Shown here piece by piece: positions 1 through 6,209 of a stretch of DNA of 25,858 nucleotides; the first letter of the stretch is position 1; each line of letters starts with the position of its first letter. This DNA comes from a virus. The translations under genes were made by a program, and so were the position numbers. The DNA is taken from IMG/VR virus record IMGVR_UViG_3300044846_001567, positions 1 through 25,858 of that record; one strand, given 5' to 3'. A model generated the notes under the pieces. That model was given only the letters and a program-made list of their open reading frames with translations, made no database searches and was not told the DNA's origin.

Positions 1-67
1 GTGTTCTTCGTGGTGTTTCCATAGGAATTGATGTGCCCCCAGTAGATGCCGGCAGGGGTATAGGCGG
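1..67. other. Left edge, no gene assigned
   Basis: This short stretch lies downstream of the leftward HNH gene and holds no complete gene. On the minus strand an ATG at position 22 opens a frame that runs off the edge after seven codons, without a convincing ribosome binding site. In many actinophages and in HK97 an HNH gene sits beside the terminase genes, so a terminase gene could begin here or just outside. That is inference only. Confidence 0.25.
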
Positions 68-397
68 CTAGGTGAGTGGTTTGTTGCCGCGGCGTTCGTT
101 GCAGCTACGGTGCGCTGGTGCTAATGGTGAGTTTCGGTCACCGGCGATGATGTGGTCGGCTGTCCACGGATCGTTTGTTCTTGCAGGGTCACCGCAGATG
201 TGGCAGTTCACGGCTTGTTCGCGCACGGCTTTGGCGCGGCGTTTGTAGTCACCCGAATACTGACCTGTGATTCGTTTCACGGTTGCGCGCCTGTTCGCTG
301 TCTGCTGGTCAACCTGTGCCTGATGCACAACACAACGACTTTGACCAGGTTCAGTAAGTTGCCCACAAGTCAAACAAGGTCGGCGGAAACGGCTCAC
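68..397 (-). CDS. HNH endonuclease, terminase-associated type
   Basis: This 109-aa protein has the layout of a small phage HNH nuclease. An N-terminal CLTC pair with a later C-x2-H makes one zinc-binding knuckle near residues 8-25. A basic stretch follows, then CHIC (about 65-68), the catalytic-type ADHI motif (about 80-83) and a C-terminal H-x2-CN segment with N-x-R/K-type basic residues. HK97 gp74 is the well-studied member: it acts with terminase in genome packaging and cutting. The gene is last in the leftward run before the window edge, where terminase would be expected. The start is a GTG whose bases overlap the TGA of the upstream FmdB-like gene (GTGA), indicating translational coupling. 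A homing or free-standing HNH role cannot be excluded. Confidence 0.8.
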   Translation of the reverse strand: MSRFRRPCLTCGQLTEPGQSRCVVHQAQVDQQTANRRATVKRITGQYSGDYKRRAKAVREQAVNCHICGDPARTNDPWTADHIIAGDRNSPLAPAHRSCNERRGNKPLT

Positions 398-576
398 TTG
401 CCCTTATCTGTCCAATAGAAACCCGAACCTTTGAACGACACACCCACACCACCCACCACCTGCCACATAGGTTCACCACACTCAACACACTTCATGTCTG
501 TTGGTTCTTCGGCGTGGATGCTTCTGATTTCTTTTCTTATGTGGCCTGATGCGCAGGTGTATTCATACAGCGGCAT
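394..576 (-). CDS. FmdB-family zinc ribbon protein
   Basis: This 60-aa protein matches the FmdB/CxxC-CxxC regulatory zinc-ribbon family. It begins MPLYEYTC and carries a first half-site C8 with H12, a second pair CVEC near residues 30-33, and the characteristic C-terminal KGSGFYWTD segment. FmdB-type proteins are small zinc proteins found widely in bacteria and in actinophages; their biochemical role is poorly defined and a regulatory role is only presumed. The usual first CxxC appears reduced here to C-x3-H, a small deviation. It lies two bases after the 38-aa gene and overlaps the HNH gene start, so it is part of the same operon. Confidence 0.8.
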   Translation of the reverse strand: MPLYEYTCASGHIRKEIRSIHAEEPTDMKCVECGEPMWQVVGGVGVSFKGSGFYWTDKGK

Positions 577-578
577 GG

Positions 579-695
579 TTACTTGTCTAGGCGTTCGATG
601 AACTGTGCGATGGCCACCGCTTCACGATCAGCACCCAACTGATACAGCTCAATGTAATAAGCCTGTAACGCGGCTAACAATTCTTTGGCAGTCAT
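579..695 (-). CDS. 38-aa hypothetical helical protein
   Basis: A short frame beginning MTAKELLAAL and ending RLDK fills the gap between the Cys-rich protein and the FmdB-like gene. It is predicted to be almost entirely helical and amphipathic, with alternating Leu/Ala/Ile and charged residues. Its ATG overlaps the TGA of the upstream gene (ATGA), and the FmdB gene starts three bases after its stop, so it fits the coupled operon exactly. This context is the main reason to call it a gene. Function is unknown. Confidence 0.6.
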   Translation of the reverse strand: MTAKELLAALQAYYIELYQLGADREAVAIAQFIERLDK

Positions 696-1129
696 GCCAT
701 CACCTTCCTAGACCGGTTGGCCCTGCAAGTCTTACACTCACAGTTCAAACCGTCACGCTTCTTCCGATCAACACCGAAACCAGCAAAAGGTTTCACAGTC
801 GCACACCTGGTGCAACGCTTATGACCGTCAGGCACAATACTAATCACAGGCTCAGGTATTGCCGGCGACTCAATGTGGTCTAGGTTCACACAGTCCGAAT
901 AGCCGCACAATCTGATGCCAGGTCTGTAAAGGTTTTGTTTTTTATCCAGTGGCCTGTCGTGTTCATCCAGTTCCCCGATGTGTGGTTGGCACACACCAAA
1001 CTTGGTCTTGACCTTTGTTTGCTGACCAGCCTGACACTGACTACAACCCCACAGGTCACGGCCGCGCTGCAACCTCTGGTGAGCTGTGTCATCCTTCATC
1101 CAGCAACCGCATCGTTGGCAGTTAGCCAT
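692..1129 (-). CDS. Cys-rich HNH-like zinc protein
   Basis: This 145-aa protein has three cysteine-based modules. Residues 4-7 (CQRC) with a CSQC pair near 30-33 form a zinc ribbon. Residues about 47-85 hold the pattern C-x-P-x2-G-x2-D-x2-DRP, then PGIRLCGYSDCVN-x2-HI, which resembles the second half of HNH_3-type nucleases, where a CVNP-x-HL segment carries the catalytic-side His. The C-terminal part has CTRC and a later C-x-C-x2-C, a third zinc knuckle like those in phage recombination or transcription-associated HNH proteins. A paralogue of the middle module lies at 6210-6479. The start overlaps the end of the NlpC/P60 gene by 8 bases. A DNA-binding or nicking role is likely, but no complete HNH catalytic triad can be assigned by eye. 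Confidence 0.6.
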   Translation of the reverse strand: MANCQRCGCWMKDDTAHQRLQRGRDLWGCSQCQAGQQTKVKTKFGVCQPHIGELDEHDRPLDKKQNLYRPGIRLCGYSDCVNLDHIESPAIPEPVISIVPDGHKRCTRCATVKPFAGFGVDRKKRDGLNCECKTCRANRSRKVMA

Positions 1130-1646
1130 TGACTCTCACAAACTTCATCTTTGTATTCTTTACGCTGGCCGACTGCAAGTCAAGAACAGAAGTGGTCTGC
1201 CCCTTCTTGAACCCTGCATGGATCACCTGATTGTTGCCAATGTAGATGCTGGCGTGAAAGTAAGTGTTTGTGCCTTTGTAACCGAACAGCACCAAATCCC
1301 CGATAGCCGGTGCAGACACCTTCACACCACTGGCAGCCTGTTTGTTAGCTGAGTGCGGAATGTCCACACCGATCTGCGCATAAGCCCACCTGGTCAAACC
1401 TGAGCAATCCCAACCGTTAGGTGTAGAACCACTGAACACATACCAAGTCTTGCCAATGCGCTTCTTCAACGCCTTCACGACCTTAGCCATGCGGAACTCG
1501 GCAGCATCCTGCTTCACAACAGACATGAAATCAGGAATTGTTTTTACTGTGGCCTGTGGCGCAGGTATTTGCGCTGCCGTTGCCGATGATGAGCAACCGG
1601 CGAGAATGACACCCAAAGTTGTGAGTGCAATTAGTTGTTTCTTCAT
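1122..1646 (-). CDS. Lipoprotein with NlpC/P60 peptidase domain
   Basis: The protein (174 aa) opens with a signal peptide of lipoprotein type: MKKQ, a hydrophobic stretch, and a lipobox LAGC with the acylated Cys at residue 18. A Ser/Ala/Pro-rich linker leads to an NlpC/P60 domain at about residues 55-174. Its catalytic Cys is C81 in NGWDCSG, the likely His is H131 in YFHASIYIG, and H143 in VIHAG may be the third polar residue. NlpC/P60 enzymes cut peptide stems of peptidoglycan. The lipobox implies an enzyme anchored on the outer face of the host membrane rather than a released endolysin. The main M23 lysin is elsewhere (11743-12279), so this protein may alter the wall early in infection or affect superinfection; that is inference. 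The ATG has an AGGTAGG-type ribosome binding site. Confidence 0.85.
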   Translation of the reverse strand: MKKQLIALTTLGVILAGCSSSATAAQIPAPQATVKTIPDFMSVVKQDAAEFRMAKVVKALKKRIGKTWYVFSGSTPNGWDCSGLTRWAYAQIGVDIPHSANKQAASGVKVSAPAIGDLVLFGYKGTNTYFHASIYIGNNQVIHAGFKKGQTTSVLDLQSASVKNTKMKFVRVNG

Positions 1647-1714
1647 TTAGCGCCTACCTTTCCTGGTTGAGAGTAATTTCTCGGCGTTTATTGTCGAACG
1701 ATATTCAGTTGTAG

Positions 1715-1793
1715 TGGAGTGCTAGGGAATCGAACCCTACTCTTGCAGATACCCCAACAAGGTCTTTTCTGCAATCGAAACCAGTTGCACCCC
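1715..1793 (-). tRNA. tRNA-like element, possible tRNA-Asn (GUU)
   Basis: On the minus strand a 7-bp acceptor stem (GGGGTGC with GCACTCC, one G-U pair) encloses a canonical T arm (TAGGG, TTCGATT, CCCTA). Between them a 3-bp D stem (CTG/CAG) and an anticodon arm AGACC-TTGTTGG-GGTAT can be drawn, with U33 and anticodon GUU at 1756-1758. Several features are off: one mismatch in the anticodon stem, a 9-base variable region, weak D-loop consensus and no encoded CCA. A competing 7-bp helix, TTGCAGA with TCTGCAA, could replace the anticodon arm. It could be a divergent phage tRNA, a decayed tRNA or a tRNA-like attachment segment. Confidence 0.5.
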
Positions 1794-1798
1794 TCGGC

Positions 1799-2968
1799 TT
1801 AGAGTTTAAGCACCGCGCCCTGATAGTGCAAATCTTTGGTCAGTTCCAAACAGGTGATGCCAGGCACAGAGTCCTCACCCGAAACACGCTTGAACCATGA
1901 CGATCCGTTGTCGCTGGTCGTGGCCTGCACCCAGAACCGTGAACCGCCATTGTGACTTGCACCAGCCTCAACAACGCGCAGGTGGTGGAAGTGAGCTGTG
2001 AGCAGGATGGATGCCGCGCTGATCGTCTGATTGCCAAAGGTGTTCTGCCGCCACCAAGTCACAGCGTTCTCAGGTCTGCTGAACTGGTGACCGTGAGCAA
2101 TGCCGACAAGGTGAAAACCGTCACCAAACGCGTCAAAGATTAGTGATTCTTCTTGCTCATGTGGCACAAGGAAGTCAACAGGCAACCCGACCTCTGTTGC
2201 GAGTCTGCGCAGCTGTTGCAAGATAACAATGCCCCAGTCATCGCGCCCAGGTTTGCCAATCTGTTGACGGTTCACACGCCACTGGCAATGGTTCGACCCG
2301 ATGCTCGCATAAGTCACCGGCGCATACTTGGTTGCCATCTTCAAGAAATCCCAAACCAGCGAAGCAGCCAGGTCAACCTGTTGCATTACGCTCAGGTCGT
2401 TGGTCTGCAACTGTGTCATGCTGGCGGCGTTCTCAATGCCTTCAATGATGTCACCCAAATCAAGCGCATAGATTCGCCCATACTTGCCGCGCTTCAACTG
2501 TTCTTCAATACGGTCATACGAAGCCAACACGCGCTGAATCAGCTCTTTACTGCCCCCACGGTAATCAACCTTGCCAACCTGAAAATCTGCCAGGCAAACA
2601 ACAAACACCTTTTCATTTACTGTGGCCTTCGGTGTGCGAGGCCTAGTCTTCTTAGCCTCAGCAAACAACAACGGCAAATCAGGATTAGTGCCGGTGCGCT
2701 TCCTAAACCTGAAACGATAAGCCGTCAACCACTGCGGATCAAGCGGAAACGGTCTAGCCACCTGCCAACGGCTAGTGCGTGGTTCGCCCACAATCTCAAT
2801 CAGTGCAGGGTCGAAACCAGCCTCAACCAAAAACTCATCAAAGTTCGGCTGCTCATCAGGTAAGAAGCCCCTGGTGGTTGCTTCGCCATTAGTGCCATCG
2901 AACTCAACAGCAGGCCGCCAACTGTTCGGCGCATCAAGTTTTGGTGCTGGTTGCAAGTCTTCTAGCAT
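1799..2968 (-). CDS. Calcineurin-type metallophosphoesterase
   Basis: This 389-aa protein has the metal-binding motifs of the calcineurin-like phosphoesterase superfamily in order: D128-x-Q130 (LADFQVG), GD (162-163, LGDIIEG), G-x-NH (204-207), H272-x-H274 (AHGHQF) and H306-x-HH (HFHHL). About 110 N-terminal residues before the catalytic domain have no motif I recognise; they are rich in Pro and aromatic residues. Such phage enzymes are usually annotated as nucleases or phosphodiesterases, but substrate cannot be read from the sequence. It starts at an ATG overlapping the stop of the small HTH protein gene (TGATG). This HTH-phosphoesterase pairing is one I associate with actinophage genomes, and it suggests a shared function in DNA metabolism. 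Confidence 0.8.
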   Translation of the reverse strand: MLEDLQPAPKLDAPNSWRPAVEFDGTNGEATTRGFLPDEQPNFDEFLVEAGFDPALIEIVGEPRTSRWQVARPFPLDPQWLTAYRFRFRKRTGTNPDLPLLFAEAKKTRPRTPKATVNEKVFVVCLADFQVGKVDYRGGSKELIQRVLASYDRIEEQLKRGKYGRIYALDLGDIIEGIENAASMTQLQTNDLSVMQQVDLAASLVWDFLKMATKYAPVTYASIGSNHCQWRVNRQQIGKPGRDDWGIVILQQLRRLATEVGLPVDFLVPHEQEESLIFDAFGDGFHLVGIAHGHQFSRPENAVTWWRQNTFGNQTISAASILLTAHFHHLRVVEAGASHNGGSRFWVQATTSDNGSSWFKRVSGEDSVPGITCLELTKDLHYQGAVLKL

Positions 2969-3204
2969 CAGTCAATCTTCCCACATGAACACGCTTTTGA
3001 ACGGTGATGAGTAACAGCGGAATCAGACAACAACACGCCGCGCTGACGAAGCGCAACACTCAGAGTCTTTGCAGGCCACAGATCAGGTGACTGCAACGCA
3101 GAAGCCAGAATGTCGGCATCCTTCTTATCAAGTTCAGCCAACAACGACCTGACACGACACGGCCTAGCCTTCTTGTGTGGTTCTAAATTGTCTAGTAAAC
3201 CCAT
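2968..3204 (-). CDS. Small helix-turn-helix protein
   Basis: The 78-aa protein begins MGLLDNLEPHKK and contains a helical DNA-binding-type segment: LAELDKKDADILASAL, then LSVALRQRGVLLSDSAVTHHR, which reads as a helix-turn-helix with a recognition helix near residues 57-70. It ends with a CSCG motif. Actinophages often carry such a protein immediately before a phosphoesterase or terminase gene, and it is sometimes annotated as a terminase small subunit. That is possible here but not shown. The ATG at 3204 overlaps the preceding TGA (TGATG); an in-frame GTG one codon upstream is less likely. Confidence 0.6.
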   Translation of the reverse strand: MGLLDNLEPHKKARPCRVRSLLAELDKKDADILASALQSPDLWPAKTLSVALRQRGVLLSDSAVTHHRSKACSCGKID

Positions 3205-3416
3205 CACCAGCCCCTGTTCAGTTTCTTCGCAACCATCAAAGCGTAACGGTTGGCGTGGTTTCCTTTGCGCGACTCATCAAGCAACCAGGCGGCCAAGTCT
3301 TTGCGGATGCCCTCAAAGTCTTCATCCCACACCAAGTTGTCATCATCAATCAGTTTCGATGCTGCGCGAAGTTCAGCTGAGTTGCTTAGGAATAGTTTGA
3401 CCTGATTGCGCATCAT
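3204..3416 (-). CDS. 70-aa hypothetical protein
   Basis: No family is recognised. The protein is mostly helical and charged, with acidic DDDNLVWDEDFEG in the centre and a basic C terminus (VAKKLNRGW). It is held in a chain of overlaps: its start shares bases with the stop of a 26-aa TM micro-gene, and its stop overlaps the start of the HTH gene. The coupling supports expression. Two consecutive ATG codons open the frame, and either could be used. Confidence 0.6.
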   Translation of the reverse strand: MMRNQVKLFLSNSAELRAASKLIDDDNLVWDEDFEGIRKDLAAWLLDESRKGNHANRYALMVAKKLNRGW

Positions 3417-3493
3417 TCGTCACCGGCTCTCATCCAGGCAACGATCGCTGTGCAGGCAATAATGATGCCGAAACCCACATACAAGACATCCAT
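3413..3493 (-). CDS. 26-aa single-TM micro-protein
   Basis: A 27-codon frame beginning MDVLYVGFGIIIACTAIVAW and ending MRAGDE fits precisely between two other genes. Its ATG overlaps the upstream TGA (TGATG) and its own TGA overlaps the downstream ATG. Residues 4-20 are hydrophobic enough for one membrane helix, with a short charged tail likely in the cytoplasm. The exact double overlap in an otherwise fully coupled operon is the evidence for a gene. Function is unknown; a membrane effector or an accessory to another membrane protein are options. Confidence 0.55.
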   Translation of the reverse strand: MDVLYVGFGIIIACTAIVAWMRAGDE

Positions 3494-3888
3494 CAGCGAT
3501 CAGCACCCTTCAACAAATCCATGACCGCCTTCTCAATCGTGGCGTGTGCCAGGTTGCCGTCAGCTGCGTGAGCCAACGCCAAACCGTCAAAATAGGCTTT
3601 GACCGCATCGTGCAGGGTTTCTCGCTCAATCTGTGCAGCTCTAACCTTGTAGTCTTCAAGCAAAGCCGGTGACATGGTGAGCTGCCGATAGTCCATGCCT
3701 TCGTCAATCAGCCGGTAAATGTCCACCCAATCCCAACGCAGGTTCAAATCCCAATCTTTTAGAATGGCAATAATGCGTTTGCGTTCAAAGTCGCGGCCTT
3801 TAAAGAAGCCTTGTGTGTATTCGTTTTGATTAGCTGCTGGTTGAAACCAGGCAGGGTCAATGTCGTTGCGAATCTCAGGATTGCTCAT
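3493..3888 (-). CDS. 131-aa hypothetical helical protein
   Basis: The frame is longer upstream, but the start is placed at the ATG giving MSNPEIRNDID because it overlaps the stop of the HNH gene (ATGA). The protein is helix-rich, with aromatic clusters (WDLNLRWDWVDIY) and an Ala-rich C terminus (AYFDGLALAHAADGNLAHATIEKAVMDLL, described in part). No motif or family is recognised and no TM segment is visible. It belongs to the accessory operon. Confidence 0.6.
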   Translation of the reverse strand: MSNPEIRNDIDPAWFQPAANQNEYTQGFFKGRDFERKRIIAILKDWDLNLRWDWVDIYRLIDEGMDYRQLTMSPALLEDYKVRAAQIERETLHDAVKAYFDGLALAHAADGNLAHATIEKAVMDLLKGADR

Positions 3889-4325
3889 TGTGACTCCTTT
3901 TCGATAGTCGCCCACTTGCGAAGATTGCAATAAGCGTGAGCTGGTCGGATGTTGCTTAGATCATCTGCGCCGCCGCGCGATAAAGGCACTACATGGTCTG
4001 AGTGGTAACCCAGTTCCCAACCCTTTGCGCCAACTTGTGAAGGCGCATCGAAATTGATGGCGTTACCGCAAATGTGACAGTTTGACCCATAAGTGGCCAG
4101 CACTAAATCCCTTGAAAAGTTGCGCTTCTTTGGAAACAGTTTTTGCCATCTACGGCGCAGCAGGTTGATTTCTTGTTTTCTTATCTGCCGCTGTTCGCGC
4201 CAATGATCAGCGTTTGCTCTGCGACAGGCTAGGCACGGCAACTCTCTTGCCTGGCGTGTGTGATAGTCATAACCTGACCGTGTTCCGCAGTCAGGCTTTG
4301 TCCGGTAACGGTCATCACTGCGCAC
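3885..4325 (-). CDS. HNH endonuclease
   Basis: This 146-aa protein has a classic HNH domain at its C terminus. CHIC provides the first zinc pair, then YHSDHVVPLSRGG supplies the catalytic-side DH, N-x-R appears in LSNIRP, and the last part is H-x-YCN. The N-terminal part carries C-x-A-C (LPCLACRRANADHW), seen in many HNH proteins that recognise DNA, and a basic helix (RKQEINLLRRRW). The GTG start at 4325 has an AAGG ribosome binding site about 8 bases upstream; a TTG at 4340 is an alternative. It may be a free-standing homing-type nuclease or take part in phage DNA processing. Confidence 0.85.
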   Translation of the reverse strand: MRSDDRYRTKPDCGTRSGYDYHTRQARELPCLACRRANADHWREQRQIRKQEINLLRRRWQKLFPKKRNFSRDLVLATYGSNCHICGNAINFDAPSQVGAKGWELGYHSDHVVPLSRGGADDLSNIRPAHAYCNLRKWATIEKESQ

Positions 4326-4554
4326 TTTGCAACCTTGCAATCAGGTTCAATAGGTCTGTGCATTTACCGCCATGATGACCACAACGGCCAACGACTTCGG
4401 GATGTGCCATGCGGAAAGTTTCCATCGCATCGTGATCTGCCAAAGCATCGAAACACACCTGGCGTTTGATTAGCTCAACAATGCGCTCACGCTCACGAAC
4501 CTCACCCTGTTTGCGATAGTTCTCGCGCACCGGTTCACCATGCGGATCAATCAT
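4315..4554 (-). CDS. 79-aa hypothetical protein
   Basis: No family is recognised. The N-terminal half is charged (REN, RERERIVELIKR) and likely a long helix. The C-terminal half has a possible metal-binding cluster C-x-HHGGKC near residues 58-64. The start ATG overlaps the end of the upstream gene by 8 bases and its stop overlaps the GTG-started HNH gene by 11. Operon position is the main support. Confidence 0.6.
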   Translation of the reverse strand: MIDPHGEPVRENYRKQGEVRERERIVELIKRQVCFDALADHDAMETFRMAHPEVVGRCGHHGGKCTDLLNLIARLQSAQ

Positions 4555-4777
4555 TTAGCACCTCACCCTGGATAAGACCGATGCAGTGCTTGACCACGCC
4601 AGCCTGCACAACACAATCGTGCTTCACAAGTTTCGTGTAATAAAGACCAAGCTCATAAACGATACGGTTCTCAGTGTTCTGCGCTGCACGGTCAGCATCG
4701 GTGTTTGCGCTGGTGCGACCGGCTTCAACGCCCAACAGGTAAGCCTGTTTAATTTCAGGTTTAGTCAGATCAAGCAT
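4547..4777 (-). CDS. 76-aa hypothetical protein
   Basis: The frame extends further upstream, but the ATG at 4777 (MLDLTKPEIKQAYLLG) is chosen because it overlaps the stop of the preceding gene and leaves a normal acidic-basic helical protein. It has three scattered Cys/His residues (KHDC, KHC) but no clear zinc motif. It resembles its upstream neighbour at 4770-4964 in size, helical content and a central YELG/YEMG segment, so the two may be distant paralogues. Confidence 0.6.
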   Translation of the reverse strand: MLDLTKPEIKQAYLLGVEAGRTSANTDADRAAQNTENRIVYELGLYYTKLVKHDCVVQAGVVKHCIGLIQGEVLND

Positions 4778-4964
4778 CGAAGTCACGCACCCTCTCAGCG
4801 ACATACTCCAACGAAGGTGTCTTAGACGGATGTTGCGCCAACGACTGAATAAAGTCGGCAACCTTCACAACAGTTTCCATCTTGCCCATCTCATAGGCAG
4901 TGTTAGCTGCTTCACGCACAGCCAAAGAAACCTGCTCATAAGTGAACTTTGCATCGGCGCTCAT
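4770..4964 (-). CDS. 64-aa hypothetical protein
   Basis: The start at 4964 (MSADAKFTYEQVS) overlaps the stop of the 56-aa membrane protein gene (ATGA). The sequence is predicted helical with no TM segment or motif. The central AANTAYEMGKMETVVKVADFI resembles the corresponding region of the next gene (NRIVYELGLYYTKLVKH), hinting at a duplicated small helical domain. Function is unknown. Confidence 0.6.
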   Translation of the reverse strand: MSADAKFTYEQVSLAVREAANTAYEMGKMETVVKVADFIQSLAQHPSKTPSLEYVAERVRDFDA

Positions 4965-5131
4965 TTGCGACCTCGCTTCACACCTGGTCGTGTGAAGTAG
5001 TCGTAGAACATCCCACCAGCAAACACAAGTGAGCAGATCCCAACCATCCAAAGTTCTAACCCGAACTCATAGACATAATGCAGGCCGAAGCCCAAAGCTG
5101 CACCAGCAGCCAATACCAATAGAATTTTCAT
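4961..5131 (-). CDS. 56-aa membrane protein with two TM segments
   Basis: This frame begins MKILLVLAAGAALGFGLHYV and ends with a basic tail VKRGRK. Two hydrophobic stretches (residues about 2-20 and 28-42) are likely membrane helices; the basic tail would be cytoplasmic. The ATG has a good AAAGGG ribosome binding site with 6-base spacing, and its TGA overlaps the start of the next gene. It is the first gene after an intergenic gap with promoter-like elements, so it probably opens the accessory operon. Function is unknown. Confidence 0.65.
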   Translation of the reverse strand: MKILLVLAAGAALGFGLHYVYEFGLELWMVGICSLVFAGGMFYDYFTRPGVKRGRK

Positions 5132-5240
5132 TTGTTACCCTTTCGTCAGTTTGTTGGCCTGACAGGTCAAATCTAGGGATGACCACCGACAAAATCAAGC
5201 AACGAAACGCCCTAATTTTGTGCCGTTATCTAACCGTTAC
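5132..5240 (-). promoter_or_regulatory. Intergenic control region with CCGTTA direct repeat
   Basis: The 105-base gap between the RusA gene and the 56-aa gene carries, on the plus strand, CCGTTATC at 5223-5230 and CCGTTACA starting at 5234, spaced 11 bp, overlapping the RusA stop codon. The same tandem repeat occurs at 19026-19044. On the minus strand a candidate promoter TTGATT, 17-base spacer, TAGATT can be read downstream of the repeats. The order repeats, then promoter, then gene supports control of the accessory operon, but the promoter call is by eye. Confidence 0.45.
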
Positions 5241-5677
5241 AATCGCCACAATTCGATGGTTGCGCCAGGCTCAGGCCTTGTTTTCTCGCCACACCAGACC
5301 TTTTCAGCCAGAATCTTGACTATCAGCGCATCATCAGCGATCAGGCCGCCAATGGTCAGCGCATCGCCAACAGCCCGAATGTAGTGATCCAAGTCGGGTT
5401 TGCCGCCTGGATAAACCTTGTGCTTCGGCTGCTTAGGCCGTTCGATGTAGAAGGTCACTTTAAGTTTGACCGGTTCAACAAACTTGGTCACATCCTGCGT
5501 GTCATTGAACATCTGCCGAACCGCCAGGATGATGTCGTTGCGCCAAGCTGGTAAATGTTTGCTGGCCTCAACCATGACGGCGCGTTTGCCAATCACAAAA
5601 GCGTTCTTCGACCCCTGTGGTGCAGGTCTGCCATCAACAAACAACAAAGCGTGTTCGCGACCTACTTCCGCAACCAC
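5237..5677 (-). CDS. rusA: RusA-family Holliday junction resolvase
   Basis: The protein shows the RusA signature: an N-terminal beta strand with FVDGRPAPQGSK, a central PVKLKVTFYIERPK strand, then KPDLDHYIRAVGDAL followed by GLIADDALIV, which contain the conserved acidic residues (PDLD and ADD) that bind magnesium and cut four-way junctions. RusA enzymes resolve branched DNA during phage replication and before packaging. The gene lies directly after the SSB and a small membrane gene in the replication operon. The start is uncertain: a GTG at 5725 overlaps the upstream gene by 64 bases, GTG at 5677 by 16, and a TTG at 5647 lies just before the conserved strand with a GTAGG site further upstream. 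Confidence 0.85.
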   Translation of the reverse strand: MVAEVGREHALLFVDGRPAPQGSKNAFVIGKRAVMVEASKHLPAWRNDIILAVRQMFNDTQDVTKFVEPVKLKVTFYIERPKQPKHKVYPGGKPDLDHYIRAVGDALTIGGLIADDALIVKILAEKVWCGEKTRPEPGATIELWRL

Positions 5678-5820
5678 ACAGCCGCCATCGTGCCAACCTG
5701 GAACATAAACACAATCAAAGCCCACAACCGCAAAGGCACAGGCAAAGCATCGTTGTCAACAGCCAACCACGAAAACAGCGCACCCGACCCCAAAACAAAG
5801 AAGGTCAAAAGTTTGTGCAT
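5662..5820 (-). CDS. 52-aa membrane protein with two TM segments
   Basis: The frame starts MHKLLTFFVLGSG and ends VWLRK. Two hydrophobic segments (about residues 3-20 and 31-50) are separated by a short acidic turn (VDNDALP). The ATG overlaps the TAA of the SSB gene (TAATG), so it should be translated by coupling. A small membrane protein between SSB and a resolvase is an odd place for a holin, and the lysis cassette is elsewhere; function is unknown. Confidence 0.6.
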   Translation of the reverse strand: MHKLLTFFVLGSGALFSWLAVDNDALPVPLRLWALIVFMFQVGTMAAVWLRK

Positions 5821-6179
5821 TAGAACGGCGCAATCTCACTAGCACCAAACGCTTCAAGGTTCGTGCGACCAGCAGGGTTGCCTGGTTTCGCCAACGACCT
5901 GAAAACAGCCTTCGACACCCAGAACGAAACAACAACCTCACCCTTGTCGTTCTGCCACTTACTGATCCGCAGCTCACCAGTGACCTCGTAAAAGCCATCC
6001 TTCTCAACGCTGTGACCCGAATCAAGCGCAATGTTGAAATAGTGCTTCTCAACGGTTTCCCACTCACCAGCATCGGTTTTGCGAACCACCGGCACAGGCA
6101 CAACGACATACTCGCCCGACTTGCCCTGCTTGATTTCCCCTGCATAACCAGTAATTGTTACAACTAGATTTTTAGCCAT
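5820..6179 (-). CDS. ssb: Single-stranded DNA-binding protein
   Basis: This 119-aa protein is beta-rich through its length, beginning MAKNLVVTITGYAG and containing EYVVVPVPVVR, FYEVTGELRIS and VVVSFWVSKAVF, as expected for an OB fold. It ends SEIAPF, resembling the conserved acidic-hydrophobic C-terminal tip of bacterial SSB, which recruits other replication proteins. Position in the operon between helicase-side genes and the RusA gene supports the role. The ATG has a strong AGAAGGG ribosome binding site 7 bases upstream. Sequence similarity to canonical SSB is weak by eye, so a distant OB-fold family is likely. Confidence 0.65.
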   Translation of the reverse strand: MAKNLVVTITGYAGEIKQGKSGEYVVVPVPVVRKTDAGEWETVEKHYFNIALDSGHSVEKDGFYEVTGELRISKWQNDKGEVVVSFWVSKAVFRSLAKPGNPAGRTNLEAFGASEIAPF

Positions 6180-6209
6180 GTTCTTACCCTTCTAATAGTT
6201 TGTTTGATT

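Noticed and set aside
2153-2863. Long plus-strand open frame of 236 codons
   Set aside because: It is antisense to the phosphoesterase gene, whose metal motifs are clear. Composition and lack of any motif indicate a shadow frame. Similar plus-strand frames at 10454-11134, 14982-15677, 17967-18647 and 18388-18933 were rejected for the same reason.
5041-5319. Plus-strand frame across the intergenic control region at 5.2 kb
   Set aside because: It runs antisense into the RusA gene and lacks a ribosome binding site; the RusA motifs are unmistakable.
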